A stretch of DNA of 64,000 nt from Dipteris shenzhenensis (lineage: Eukaryota > Polypodiophyta > Polypodiopsida > Gleicheniales), in NCBI GenBank assembly GCA_047967505.1, contig CM106540.1; one strand, 5' to 3'. The stretch's first letter is position 1, and every line of letters begins with the position of its first letter. The notes beneath the pieces were generated by a model. The model made no database searches. It was not told the origin of the DNA and saw only the letters and a program-made list of their open reading frames with translations. Of this stretch, positions 10,749 to 21,770 are shown in pieces. The translations under genes were made by a program, and so were the position numbers.

Positions 10749-11996
10749 CTACAAATCTGAAAAATTTGAGGGAGAGCCATCCTTAGCATGTGGCAAGCCA
10801 TCTGAACTATGAGAGGTAGAAGGGGAAGCATCAGGAAACTCCGTCTCATCATCCTCAAACTGGATGATGTCCAAAGAGGTGTCATTGTATGATGGCAAGT
10901 CTGCACTAGCGGGCTGCACGCACTCATTCTCAGCAAAAAGAACATCTCTGCTGATTATTACCTTCCTGGTAGCGGGATTATAAAGCCTAAATCCCCTGCT
11001 TTCAGTGCTATACCCCACGAAAATGCATTTGACACTCTTGTCATTAAGCTTTGTCCAATGTGCATCTGGAACTGAAGCATATGCCACTGAGCCAAAAATT
11101 CTGAAACTAACCTTTGGCTTAAAGCCATACAAAGCCTCAAATGGAGTCACATTAACCAAAGCTTTGGTAGGGCATCTGCTCTGAATATAAGTGGCTGTCA
11201 CAACTGCTTCTCCCCAAAAAGAGTTTGAGACTCTCTTGAATTTCAGCATGCATCTCGTCATTTCCATGACAGTACAATTCTTCCTCTCAGGGAGTGGATT
11301 CTGCTGTGGTGTGTAAGGGCATGTCAAGTGATGTTTAATCCCATGCTGCTTCAAAAATCCCTAGAATGCATGTGACATGTACTCTCCCCCTCTATCTGAG
11401 TTGAGTGTTCTAGAATTGGTTTGGGGGTTCTCAGCCATAGCTTTGAACTCTTGAAACCAATAGAACACCTCAGATTTTTCCTTCATGATAAAAAGCCATG
11501 TGAACCTGGAGAAGTCATCTATAAAGGTCACAAAGTACCTTGCTCCTCTATGCATGGGAATAGTCATGGGGCCACATACATCACTGTGCACTATCTGCAA
11601 CACTCTGGTTGCCTTGACCCAATTCTTGCCTTGTTTATTGAATGGCAAGCGATGCAATTTGCCAAGTGCACACCCCTCACACACTTCATTTGCTGGTTGC
11701 TGTAATTTTGGCATTCCCTGAGTCATATTATTGTTGTACAAGTAGGACAATGCCCTGTGATGAACATGTCCAAACCTGGCATGCCATAAATCAGCCTGGG
11801 AAGTGTTTTCTACAGCCAATACCTTCTGATCATAAGGCTGAGCATCAAGCTTGTATAAGCCTCTGTCATATGTGCTTGTTGCTACAACCTCATACCCTTT
11901 CTTTGGATCCTTGATCCTGCATTGGTTATCCTGAAATTCGACCAACATATGTTGATCATGGGCAATGCTTGAAACTGAAATCGGATTTTGCCTCAA
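10749..11996 (-). pseudogene. Copia 1 integrase
   Basis: From 11996 leftward the minus strand encodes a GAG-pre-integrase zinc finger (WHARFGHVHHRAL ... CEGCALGK) followed by the integrase core: HSDVCGPM, then FIDDFSRFTW, then SDRGGEY. An in-frame stop after the His-Ala-Phe following that motif splits it at about 11361. The next frame (11354) supplies HLTCPYTPQQN and the PERKN segment carrying the final acidic residue of the D,D-35-E triad. The tail (KCIFVGYS) leads towards the RT. The enzyme inserts cDNA into the host genome; here it is interrupted. Confidence 0.85.
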
Positions 11997-12107
11997 ATCT
12001 GGAACATACCAAACATCTCGGATATACTTAACTTTCCCATTATCAAGCTGAATGGGAATGTGCCCAACTCCGATGATGTCTTGAGAAGCATCATTGGCAC
12101 ATGTAAC

Positions 12108-13270
12108 CTATCTGCCATGAACAGGTGTGATGCTCTCAAGCCACTCTTGGCGAGGAGTCATGTGCTTAGTAGCACCACTGTCGATATACCATGTATCACT
12201 TGTAACAAGGGAAGCATCCCCTGATTGATTTTCAGCATTTAAATCCCCCATGGCATCCATCTTCTCATTAAATGCAGCAAGCACAAAATCTCTATCACCT
12301 TGGGCAAGATGAGCTTCACCATGTGCATCTGAAGCACGAGTTTCAGTGGGGGCAATAAAATTACTGCTAGAGCTGTCCCTTTGCCTCTTCTTTTCATTGG
12401 CAATCCTTTTCTGACACTCTGCGATGTAATGCCCTGGCTTCTTGCAATAATTGCATTTGCCCTTTTTTTGATTTTTGCTTGAACTGCTTGCATTCCCCTC
12501 CTTGGGCTGAGTTGTATGGCTGTGTTTTGGCTCAAACTTTTTTTGAAATTTGCCCTTTCCACTCATGGCAAGCGCTTGCTTACCCTGGCGAAAGGCTTTG
12601 GCAAAATTTGAGCATCTCTCCTCTTCCTGCAACAAAAGCCCAACTAACTCATCGAACGAGAGTAGGGCTGCCCTGAGAACAATGGGAAGTGACGAATGTG
12701 CCATATGAGGACCCTAAGCTATTGACAGTAATAGAGACGAGCTTCTTGTCTTCTATTTCCTCATCAATACTTGCGAGCTGATCACGTAGATCAATGATCC
12801 TGGCAAATATGATCAGTGATGGCTTGGCCTTCCTACATCTCGAGATCCTTAAGCTGATTTGTCAAAGCAATGGCCCTTGCCTCATTCTTAACATGATACA
12901 TGTTTGCCAATCTTTCCCATGCTGCCTTTGCATCCTTGCACGACTTGATAGTCGTCATAATGTGCCTCTTCACATTTGTGGCAATCAAAAACATCACTTG
13001 GGCACTACGGCGGTCAAACTTCTTCTGCTCCTCCGTTGATGCTATGGGACTAGCAGGAGGGGCTGTAGCAGTCTTATGTCTGAGTCTGACCCAAAGAAGT
13101 TGTGCTGGATGTAGATGAGCCTGTTGGCCTCACTCATCCCCACTAACAATATCCCACAAGCCCTTACCAACCAAGATGTTCTTAAGCATGAATGACCACA
13201 AGGCATAGTTTGGTCCATCCAGCTTGTCACCCTCGGACAAATTGCCAAAACTATATGAAAGAGTCGACAT
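12108..13270 (-). pseudogene. Copia 1 gag and protease region
   Basis: The likely start is the ATG at 13270, giving a gag N-terminus MSTLSYSFGNLSEGDKLDG followed by a Trp-containing helix typical of copia gag; the frame soon breaks (stop near 13130). The 12704-12108 frame contains a gag tail, a CCHC knuckle (CNYCKKPGHYIAEC) and the protease active site DSGATKHM. Gag packages element RNA and the protease cuts the polyprotein. About 400 bp between the two frames (12705-13130) is frameshifted but keeps gag-like character. Confidence 0.75.
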
Positions 13271-14081
13271 GATGCAAAATGGGATACCCACAAGCTGCAA
13301 ATGTACCTGCAAAAAGAACTGCAAGTCCCAAAAGTGCAACTGGCTACAAATGTGCCTGCAAATCCCAAACTAATATTGGCTGTAAATGCAAAGTACGACT
13401 GGCTGCTCTGAAATCCCACTGATTGCACAATGCAATCACTGCAAAAATGGCATCAACCAATCACTACACTCTGCTGCAATTTGAAGTGCAATCCCAAACT
13501 GAAAATGCACAAACCAAATCTGAAAGAGCACACCCATGAGTGCCCAAATGCATCCAACGGAGCTCAAAAGCATCCATAATAGTAAAGTAACTGCAAATGT
13601 GCCCAAAAATGCAGAGTATCTACAAATGCACTTGAGAGTGCAAGAGTATGGGCTGCAAAAACAGTCCTGAAGTGAAATACACAGCTCAAAACACTTATTG
13701 AAAGTGCACCTTGGCCCAAAACACCTGCAAAACAATCCACTGACTGTGTGGGCAAGCTGGAGATGACAAAGGAGCTGAAGTGAGCTGTTTGGAGCTGAAT
13801 GAAGTTGTCGGGAGTACTTTTGAACACAATACACGTGTAGAGAAGATCCTGGAGAAGTATGGAGATGCCTAGAGCTGCTGGAGCATACCCGGGAGAGACT
13901 GGAGCTGAAAAAGGTCCAGATCTAAGCAAAAACGCCCAAAAACAGTCGAAAATTGCTCGAATAGCCTTCTAACAAGTCGTGTGGGCTTGAAATTAGGTTC
14001 TGACAAGTTGTACGGAGTTGCGGCACTATTACAGATCCGTACGGATGAAAAAAAACCAAAAAAATTTTCCCCCTACCTGAA

Positions 14082-14093
14082 ATGATGCAGGAC
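14082..14093 (+). repeat. Left target-site duplication of LINE C
   Basis: atgatgcaggac here recurs at 15001-15012 immediately after the A tail of LINE C. Confidence 0.9.
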
Positions 14094-15000
14094 GGTCTTT
14101 CGTTACACGGTCAGTAATGCCAGGAAATTCCAGCTCAGCTCTAGGGGTTGGAAGCCTACCACAGGTCCTCATTGGGAGAACTTAGATTTTTGCTGACTTG
14201 CAGAGAATTTTTTGGCAGAGGCTCTGGAAATCCCACCGGAATAGAAAAATCACTCTCTTCTTTTGGCTTTTTATTCATGGTGGGATAGCAGTGAACCATT
14301 GGAGATCCAAGTTCGGAGCTGACCCTTCTTGCCCTCGCTGCCTTTCTGCTTTGGAGACAATACAACACTGCCTATGGGATTGCAGATGGGATTGCAAGAC
14401 TTTTCAGCACTTTTGTTCGCCTACCTTTCTATATGACCTGGGGATCAGTGGCTTGGCTTACTCTTTCAGGGCCCCAGGTATTTTTTGAGAGACTTGACTC
14501 CTCTTGGGCTCTTCACATCCGGCGACACCTTGTGGAGTCGTGCTCTCTAGAGGATGTTCCGGCCACTCTTTTCAGGGCTGCTCACTCCTCGGTCGACTCT
14601 CCATGGGAGATCCTAGCTAGCATTGCAGCATGGCACATTTGGAGAGCCAGGTGCACTGAGGCTTTGGAGGGTTCTCAGGGTCACCCTTCTCAGATCTTGG
14701 CCAGTACTTGGACAGATACGATACACACTCTGATGGCCATTTGGGCGACCATGCAAGGATCATCTTGAGCAGCCTCCTCCAGGAGAGTTACTTTTCTCAG
14801 AGATTGAAGAGGCTCTCCCTTCTTTGCTGAGACTTCTACAGGGTTGAGATGGCATTTTCAGCCTCAGCCTTGGTTTCTTTCTACCTCATTCCTTTGAGGT
14901 GTTTTTATTATATGCTTAGCATGGTGTATTTCCGCACAGAGCTTGCTCTAGCGGGTTTCTTTCTTACTTAATAGAAGTCTCTTTTTTGGGGAAAAAAAAA
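14094..15000 (+). mobile_element. LINE C: short 5'-truncated copy of the LINE A family
   Basis: It matches LINE A from about 6197 to its 3' end: the zf-RVT-like segment (Trp-Gln-Arg-Leu-Trp-Lys-Ser, then FGADPSCPRC), the Trp-rich C-terminus ending near 14768, and the 3' terminal taatagaagtctctttttt. It closes with gggg and an A run. Perfect 12-bp target-site duplications flank it. It interrupts the copia 1 leader, so it is younger than copia 1. It lacks the endonuclease and RT palm. Confidence 0.92.
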
Positions 15001-15012
15001 ATGATGCAGGAC
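15001..15012 (+). repeat. Right target-site duplication of LINE C
   Basis: Second copy of atgatgcaggac, directly after the A tail; copia 1 leader resumes here. Confidence 0.9.
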
Positions 15013-15216
15013 AGATTTGTTTATGTGTGGGTAGCTCCGAAATTTCGAAAAACGTCGAAATCGGACCTCAAAAGGTCAAAAAATAGCCGTTGGACTGTTG
15101 GAGCTACCTCAAACAAAAGCTAGAGAGCTGAATGTGAGAACCAGGAACGCGCACTAGAGCACCAAGCTCGCGGGAGTCTGGAAGCAAGCGCGGGAATGGG
15201 CTCTAGAGACGGAAGT

Positions 15217-15228
15217 GCTCTGATACCA
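15217..15228 (-). promoter_or_regulatory. Copia 1 primer binding site (initiator tRNA-Met type)
   Basis: The minus strand reads TGGTATCAGAGC two bases after the LTR end. This is the usual plant copia primer site, complementary to the 3' end of initiator tRNA-Met. It fixes the LTR end at 15231. Confidence 0.92.
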
Positions 15229-15230
15229 AA

Positions 15231-15528
15231 TGTAGGAACAAAGTGGAGACAGGTTGTGAACACAAGTAAGCAAGAGTGCACACACAAGAAAGCTCCAATA
15301 GAAATGTAAAAATGAAACAATACAAGTACTTGGTATATATAGTACCCAAGTACTACTGGTCAACCATAGGATTGACTTTATGCCTACAACACCATATCTT
15401 TGTAATCTCTTACACAATGCATATGGGATAATCTCCCATATGACACGTGGCACTGTCTAGGACTCACTAAACTATAAAATAAGTCCTAGGGACCTAGAAC
15501 ACACAAATACACTCACTTTATTCTAACA
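15231..15528 (-). repeat. Copia 1 5' LTR (298 bp)
   Basis: On the minus strand it starts TGTTAGAATAAAG and ends TTGTTCCTACA, giving TG...CA termini, with the primer site two bases beyond. It contains a TATA box (ctatatatac) and a G-box-like tgccacgtgtca. The plus-strand bases to the right (acactccccgtggagg) look like the reverse complement of a polypurine tract. A true 5' LTR next to unrelated DNA should not show one. Confidence 0.88.
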
Positions 15529-17240
15529 ACACTCCCCGTGGAGGAAAGGTAAGTGACTATTGGAATGAAACTAAGAATAGAACATGACAATGACAGTCAT
15601 CAAACTGTGCAATGATGGTCTAGAACTAGACATGGCTCCCATGCTAAGTCAGATGCAAGTGAGCATGGCTCAGAGACTAGTGAGCATGGTATAGACTCAA
15701 CGGCTCACCTAGCTTGGCTCAGAAGCTCATCGTGCATGGATGCATGACCAACTCAGAGGTCTAGGAGACCAATGCACCAACATCATGAAACTCACATGCC
15801 AGGCTTGATAAATAGACCTATTAAAGCCAATACATGGCTCCCACAGTACATCCCTCTCCTGGCTCCAGGGAGCCACACATGACAAATATAAAATCAATAC
15901 ATCATTTTAGGAGGACTATCCAAGGCTGAGAACCTTTATTGACACCTCAAACATTCATTTTAGAGCAACTACTCAAGGTAGAGAACCTTTATTGACCCCA
16001 ATCATAGAAAATAAAATTTTATTTCATTCATTTTATGCATAGAAAGGACAGAGAACCCGTAAATGACCCCAAGTAGCTGCTGCACATAAGAGTGTACATC
16101 CTGATCCGAAGAAGTATGTCGGTGAAGAACATGGTGAGAATGCCCCGAATGAATGTTGATGTCGGCCATTGGAGCATCTACAAGGAGAAATCATATGATG
16201 ACTCTCAAAACGTAGCAATGTGAGTCACCAAGAATCAGAGCAGAGCCTCAAATTTGAGCAATTATGCCTAAAGGAGGCAAAATGCCTAAATTAATGTACC
16301 AAACAGTAATGACATTACATCAATTTTGAAAAATTCTTAAAAAATTTACATGTCATAGGATTCAGTCATGCAAAAGGACTGCAAAATTCAGAAAAGACCT
16401 GAATTTTAAAAATTAGGGTTTCTGCCAAAAATTAGGGTTTTCAAAAATTTTTGTAGTAAAGTGTCCTAGAAACACTCATGAGCCCTATAATCATGAAATT
16501 CCCAAAAAATACTGAGTATCCAACCTGAAATTTCAAAACTCGACTTTTAGGACAAAAAATACAGTTTTGACTGTTTTTCTCAGATTTCAGCAATGGATTT
16601 TCTGTTCAGAGTATCTTCCAGCAGCAATAGAGGTGTACTACTGTAAAGATAAATGCGAAAGCTGAAAAACGACCTCAACCAAACCCTAAATCGTCCAAAA
16701 CAGTGGGGCGGCTAGTAGAGAGGCCACGAACTTGCTAAAAAAGGGGTCTAGAGTGAAGTTTTTGCAATCAAGAGCTCCAAGACCAACAACTTTACCAATG
16801 GAAGTAGCTCCATGCTTGAATTTGTTGAAGAAGAGCAGATCATAGAGAGGCTAAGTGTGAGAAGAGAACAAGATGGGAAGAATAGAGTGGAAGGGAGCTC
16901 AATCATGGAGGAGAGGGAGAGAGAGAGAGGGTAGGCTAAGGAGAGAGATAATGATACTCAAAGAGAGACATAATGAAATGGAAATGAAATAGCAAGAGTA
17001 ATGAACAAAATGAAAGTACTCACATGTAGACCAAAGAGCTTGTAGGCTTGATACATGATTGATGTGACAAGTGACAAGTACAGCTCTTATATAGAGCACA
17101 CACACAGAGATGAGTACCAATGCATATGGGATAACTCCCAATGTGACACGTGGCATCCATAGGACACACTAGACTAAAACTCACACTAGGATTCAGTAGA
17201 ACAAAGCAAAACTGTCTCAACTTGACTGCATTTCCTAACA
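15529..17240 (-). mobile_element. Non-coding LTR-retrotransposon remnant (LARD/TRIM-like)
   Basis: This 1.7-kb stretch has no coding frame. Its left edge looks like a reversed polypurine tract; its right end resembles an LTR that begins TGTTAGGAAATG on the minus strand. A segment near 15905-15960 (gctgagaacctttattgac and a second copy 15975-15995) recurs near 52830, marking a dispersed family. Non-autonomous LTR elements with no proteins are common in large plant genomes. The internal border between LTR and body is not resolved. Confidence 0.5.
16900..17240 (-). repeat. LTR-like segment related to the copia 1 LTR
   Basis: The minus strand from 17240 shares with the copia 1 LTR the TGTTAG start, the ccacgtgtca block and the block ggga(g)ttatcccatatgcattg, then a TATA box (ctatataagagc). 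The rest has diverged. The left border is approximate. It stops exactly where copia 2 coding sequence begins. Confidence 0.5.
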
Positions 17241-18410
17241 AAGAGCACAAGGTATGCAAGCTCAAGAAAGCCTTCTATGGGCTGAAGCAAGCGCCTCATG
17301 CATGGTATCATAAGATACATCAGTTATTGCTGTCCCAAGAGTTTGTCAACACTCATACAGAGCCAAATTTATATGTTCTGCAGCAAAAATCAGATTTAGT
17401 CATGCTTGTGCTTTATGTTGATGACATCATACTCACTAGCAGTAATTTGCAGCAAATTGCAGCAGAGCAATCTGTCTTGTGTCAGACCTTTGACATGATA
17501 GATTTGGGCCTCTTACACTACTGTCTTGGCATTGAATTTTGGAAAACCCAAGGGGGAATTTCTATGTCATAGACAAAATATTCGAAGGGGTTGTTGCAGA
17601 AATTTAAGATGGAGAACTGTAAGCCTGTGGCCACTCCATTGGAAAAGGGAATCAAGCTGAGTAAGCATGATACAACTGAAAAGTTTGATGGCACACTGTA
17701 TAGGCAGTTGGTGGGCAGTTTGATCTACTTATGCTCCACACCGCCAGACATTGCCTATGCCACAGGGCCTCTTAGCTAGTTCATGCATTGTCCCATAGTC
17801 ACACATTGGAATGCAGCGAAGAGGGTTCTCAGATATGTACAGGGTACACTTTCCTACGGGCTGCATTATGCTTCAGATGGTGACATTTCTCTGAGTGGCT
17901 TCATCGACTCGGACTAGTCAGGGGATATCGATGATCGCAAGTCCACTTTCACCTATTGCTTCTCATTGGGGCTCAGCAGGCATCTCATGGCTTAGTAAGA
18001 AGCAAGACCGCATGTTTCTCTCCTCCAGTGAATTAGAATACAAAGCTGCAAATTCAGCCACCATGGAATGTATGTGGTTAAGGAAGCTTCTGCATGACTT
18101 GCATCATGCTCAAGATGGTAACGTTAACTCCGATCTTCTCTGATAGCCAGAGTTGCATTGCTGTTGGAAACAATCATGTATTTCATGCTCGCATGAAAAA
18201 CATAGAGAATCACTATCATTATGTGCGGGATTGTATCACAGATGGCTTCATTGATTGTTCCACTGAGAACAATGTGGCAGATATCTTCACTAAAATCCTG
18301 TCAGTGCCTCTCTTCACACAACATCGGCATGGCTTGGGAATACGAGACATTCAAAACAATGTCAAGGGAGGTTGTAAAATGACATTGTTTTCTTTTGTAC
18401 TCCCATAGGT
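17241..18410 (+). pseudogene. Copia 2: reverse transcriptase and RNase H 3' half
   Basis: Plus-strand coding remnant of the same family as copia 1. It begins mid-RT at EHKVCKLKKAFYGLKQAP, keeps an intact YVDD box near 17419-17430, and continues through [11 protein letters not shown], a stop, the VGSLIYL block and the RNase H motifs (SGFIDSD, then DDRKST). Several stops (for example near 17568, 17777 and 17916) and a frameshift near 17965 break it. The 5' two thirds of the element are missing. It is opposite in strand to copia 1. Confidence 0.85.
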
Positions 18411-18517
18411 TGCTATATCCACATGTGGATGAATTTGTGCAACCATGGTACTTTAGGTACTACAGGTGCTTCTGAGATCATTCCAAAGCATTTCAGCCAT
18501 ATCATTGAGGGGAGATT

Positions 18518-18697
18518 TGTAGAGATATATACAATGATATGGTGGTGTAGGATAGACTAGGTGTTGGTCTATGTTAGAGTATTTATCTACTTGGACTATA
18601 TATACCAAGTACTTGTACTTCATTTGGTTGAACATTTCAGTTGCAGTTCACTTGTGTTCACTTCTTATTCTCGTGTTCACAACTTTGCTCCATTACA
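18518..18697 (+). repeat. Copia 2 3' LTR (about 180 bp) with polypurine tract
   Basis: A purine tract, gaggggagattt (18506-18517), precedes TGTAGAGATA. The LTR ends ...GCTCCATTACA. The internal segment ctatataccaagtacttgta and the terminal gttcacaac...ctcca match the copia 1 LTR, confirming family membership despite the shorter length. Confidence 0.7.
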
Positions 18698-19265
18698 GAC
18701 AGCTGGAATCCCTTTGAGCTCACTTGTCCCTCTTGCAAGCAAAGTACTACCACTATAACGAGAAGTACGAGGAGCTGTGCATTGTTATGGATACAATCAA
18801 GGAGGAATAAGATCCACGGCCCAATACCACCAAAGCTCCATCACAATAGTGTACAACGGATGACATATGACCTATGGTACATAAGTTTTGGATATAGCTC
18901 CAAGGTCTCTCCCTACGTTTTCTCTCCCATTATACCCAGCTTTCTTAGGTGTGCTTGGAGTTTATTTTATGCCTATGTTCTTTCTTCTTCTACAAGACTG
19001 CGACTTTATTTTGCTAGCTCTTGAGATTAGAAAACTGACCATTTCTTGCAATCTTGCCATGGCATTGGATAGATCCTTTTCCTGTTCAAGTAAAACACCA
19101 ATTAAAAACCCAAATGCGAAAAGGAAAGGATATTTGTGGAATATCAAATTTGAAAACCATGCATATGTTTCTCACAATAAAAAACATGCATATTTCTGTA
19201 AAGTCTCAGTTAAGAAACTCAAAAATCAATCCATTACTTGCCAAGAAGTTATGTATAAATTTTAA

Positions 19266-19355
19266 AATCTGTCAAGAATGGGTAATTTTTCATTGAAAAA
19301 GTGTGATATAAATCTGTCAAGAAGGGGTAATTTTTCATTGAAAAAGTGTGATATG
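19266..19355. repeat. 45-bp tandem duplication
   Basis: Two near-identical adjacent copies of the segment beginning aatctgtcaagaa, with a 45-bp period. Confidence 0.85.
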
Positions 19356-20116
19356 ATGTATTGAATCATGCTTAGAATTCAAATATATACTCATTTAAAG
19401 GCAAATATGACATGGTGCTTGGTAGAGAATCTGAGGGATCCTAGTCTTTAGCCGTGGCTTATTTCCTAATCCTTTTGGGTGGAAAAGGTGATCTCTGTCC
19501 CGTCACATTCCCTCCCTCCTCCGAAGGTACGCCCATTTTTATTTCCCTTTGCTGCACACATGTACACAAGGATAGTAAAAAAGTTGCAACTCTCAGAGCA
19601 GAGCAGTTTGTAGCGGCTTCTCTAAAATCTGTTCATATTCTCTGCAAGGGTTTCTTTCCAAACTATTGAAGCTTATCTGACAGATTTTGCCTTTGATATT
19701 GGAGATTTGGTTACTTCCCTAGCCCTTGATCCTGCATTGCAATGTTGGATAATGGTGTGAGCTTCTAGCACCTAGTGACGATGATAATTTGGAGCTGCCT
19801 TTCATCTACCTTGCGTTGGGACTTGTGGCATCAATGATTTGGAGCTACTTGCCTCTTTTGGACTCTGCTTGTGTTGCTTGCAAGCCTTTACAATCTATTT
19901 GCACACGCATACATAAGTTGTTTGATCAAATTTTTTATAGTGGTCAAAACTCTACTGGAAACCCTCATGTCCATATTGCCCTAACTTGTCACGGCATTCT
20001 TCTAGAGTGATGCCAGGCTGGGTCTGCATTATTTTGGCAGCTTGACATGTGGAATTCATTTCCAGATGGCTTCAGCTGGCTATCTATCCAAGGCAAGGGT
20101 AGGGTTAGCCTTTTGC

Positions 20117-20326
20117 ATTGGTGCCTTCTACGCCTCTATGCACAATCATTTATAGGTGACAAGGTGATGGATCTTAAATTCTCCAGTCCCTAATCGGATG
20201 TGGTCAAGGGTTTGATTTTGGATTGGTGCCTTGTACACCTCTACGCACAATCATTTATAGGTGACAAGGTGATGGATCTTAAATTCTCTAGTCCCTAATT
20301 GGATGTGGTCAAGGGTTTGATTTTGC
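20117..20326. repeat. 105-bp tandem duplication
   Basis: Copies 20117-20221 and 20222-20326 share caatcatttataggtgacaa and flanking sequence with a handful of mismatches. Confidence 0.85.
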
Positions 20327-20808
20327 CTACTCAAGTTGTACACTGCCTTAAGAGCATAGATTCTCATTTTGCGGCATAGTTCCGTGTTGAGTTTGTTGGT
20401 GAAGTGCGTAAGTTCTTATTTTTGGGTCCTCATCATAGGGGATGATGCATTCCTTTTACATTGATATAAATCTAATCACTATGGTTCTACTATTTGATGT
20501 ATTTCATTTGTTTGCCTACCATGAGACTGCTTGTCTTCTCAAAAGATGGCAAAAGAGAGAGACACTCCAAAGCTCCTCAATAGTTGATGTCTGGCACACT
20601 AGGCCACCTGATAAGACCTTAGCAATCTTTGCAAATTGGTCATCTCAATTACGACCGGCACATGAGTGATCACTTGAGAGTGGACAGATCGTTAAATCAT
20701 GGGCAGGAAATGTCACACCTATTAACTTTGGCTTCTGTCTAGAAGTCAAATTCCTTCTAGATTTTCTGGGTTGGAGTCCTGCCTTGAGACTAGGAAAAAG
20801 AAATTGTC

Positions 20809-21305
20809 TCAGATTACTGTATGAGTTGACGAACTCCTTGCACAGAGGATCATAGCACTAAGGTTCAAGGCATTGATCTGTGCAGAGGATATTACCATGG
20901 AAAGCTGTAAATTGTGATCATGTGGGGACGTGGATGTGATCAGAGGTGTAGTATGAGAAGAGGATGGGGCCAATGACGTCAAGTAAAGGGAGTGGGACTC
21001 ACCTTCAATATTCTTCAAGTTTGGAGAGAGATAATAATCAGATCCTTCGTTTTGAGTGGATTCCATGGCACCATGAGAAGAGGATTTATCGAAGTCCAGA
21101 ACCTCAATGTCTTGTTTGACTTGATCAACAAGGAACAACCTGTTGGATCATCCTTGATATCGGTACCACTTGAGGCACCACTTGCTGAGGCGATTGGAAC
21201 ATCTGACGCTATAGGAACAATCAGATCACCTTTTTGATGCTCGGTGGTTCTGCTTTTTGACCCATAGTAGCCATGTAAGGTGTCTTTCACCACCTTTGGC
21301 GGCAA
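20809..21305 (-). pseudogene. Unrecognised coding segment with one frameshift
   Basis: The minus strand has a frame from ATG 21305 that reads as ordinary protein for about 60 codons, rich in Ser, Ala and Asp. A second frame from about 21140 to 20809 continues with DQVKQDIEVLDFDKSSSHG and remains protein-like. One indel near 21140 would join them. A C-rich (minus-strand) tract lies just upstream at 21340-21770. I recognise no domain. It may be a decayed gene fragment or part of an unlisted mobile element. Confidence 0.3.
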
Positions 21306-21339
21306 AGTACTTCTGTTTCAGCACCGTGATGTGTGAGGT

Positions 21340-21770
21340 AGTGTGTTGTAGTAGGGAGAGGGGGGAAATCTTATAGTAGGGAGGGTGGAATCTGGGACAA
21401 AAAGGGTGGGTCGTGGGCTAATGAAATTGGAGGAAGAAGAATCGGGAGCCAGAAAGGGGGGCTTGTGGGATGACAAAATATGAGGGTGGGAGAGGGGCTT
21501 GTCAGCCAGGAAAGGGGGGTTGTGGACTGGCAAGATCAACAACCAGAAAGGCGGGGCCGGGGGGGGGAGTTTCTGGGCTGGCCAAAGCAGGGAGAAATTG
21601 CCAGGGAGAAAGTATGGAAAGGGGGGATTTGTCAACAGAAAAAGAAGCGGGGGCGAGAAGGAAAGTGGGGGAAGGGAAGGGATAATTAACAGAAAAAGGG
21701 GGGTTCATTACCAGAGAAGGGAGCTGGATTCGGACAGGACAAAATTGGAGAAAGGGGAACAAATTCATGA
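21340..21770 (+). repeat. G-rich purine tract with degenerate repeats
   Basis: The plus strand carries more than a dozen runs of four or more G (aaggggggcttg, aggaaaggggggttg, ccgggggggggag and others) spaced by 15-40 bases of purine-rich sequence. Open frames through it are low complexity. G-quadruplex potential on the plus strand is likely from the run density. Confidence 0.7.

Larger units (their letters stand above)
13271..15216 (-). other. Copia 1 leader between primer site and gag, disrupted by LINE C
   Basis: No coding frame is credible here. Between 13280 and 13900 there are degenerate repeats of a tgcaaat/gtgcaaat-type word on the plus strand. LINE C occupies 14094-15000. Without it the leader is about 1.0 kb, comparable to the 1.4-kb leader of copia 3. 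Confidence 0.6.
9304..15528 (-). mobile_element. Copia 1: degenerate Ty1-copia LTR retrotransposon (5' end right, 3' end lost behind LINE A)
   Basis: Minus-strand order is 5' LTR 15528-15231, tRNA-Met primer site, long non-coding leader (split by LINE C), gag, protease, integrase, reverse transcriptase and part of RNase H, which stops where LINE A begins. The order integrase before reverse transcriptase defines Ty1-copia. The remaining RNase H, polypurine tract and 3' LTR should lie left of LINE A, outside the window. Stops, frameshifts and a 134-bp duplication make it non-autonomous. Confidence 0.88.
18698..20808. other. Unassigned DNA with decayed coding-like patches and two tandem duplications
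   Basis: No intact gene is seen. Plus-strand frames at 19454-19669 and 19789-20010 look protein-like but are broken by stops and match no family I recognise. Two short tandem duplications are listed separately. Confidence 0.4.

Noticed and set aside
21502-21768. Pro/Phe-rich minus-strand frames in the G tract
   Set aside because: Low-complexity translation of the G-rich repeat in several frames at once.
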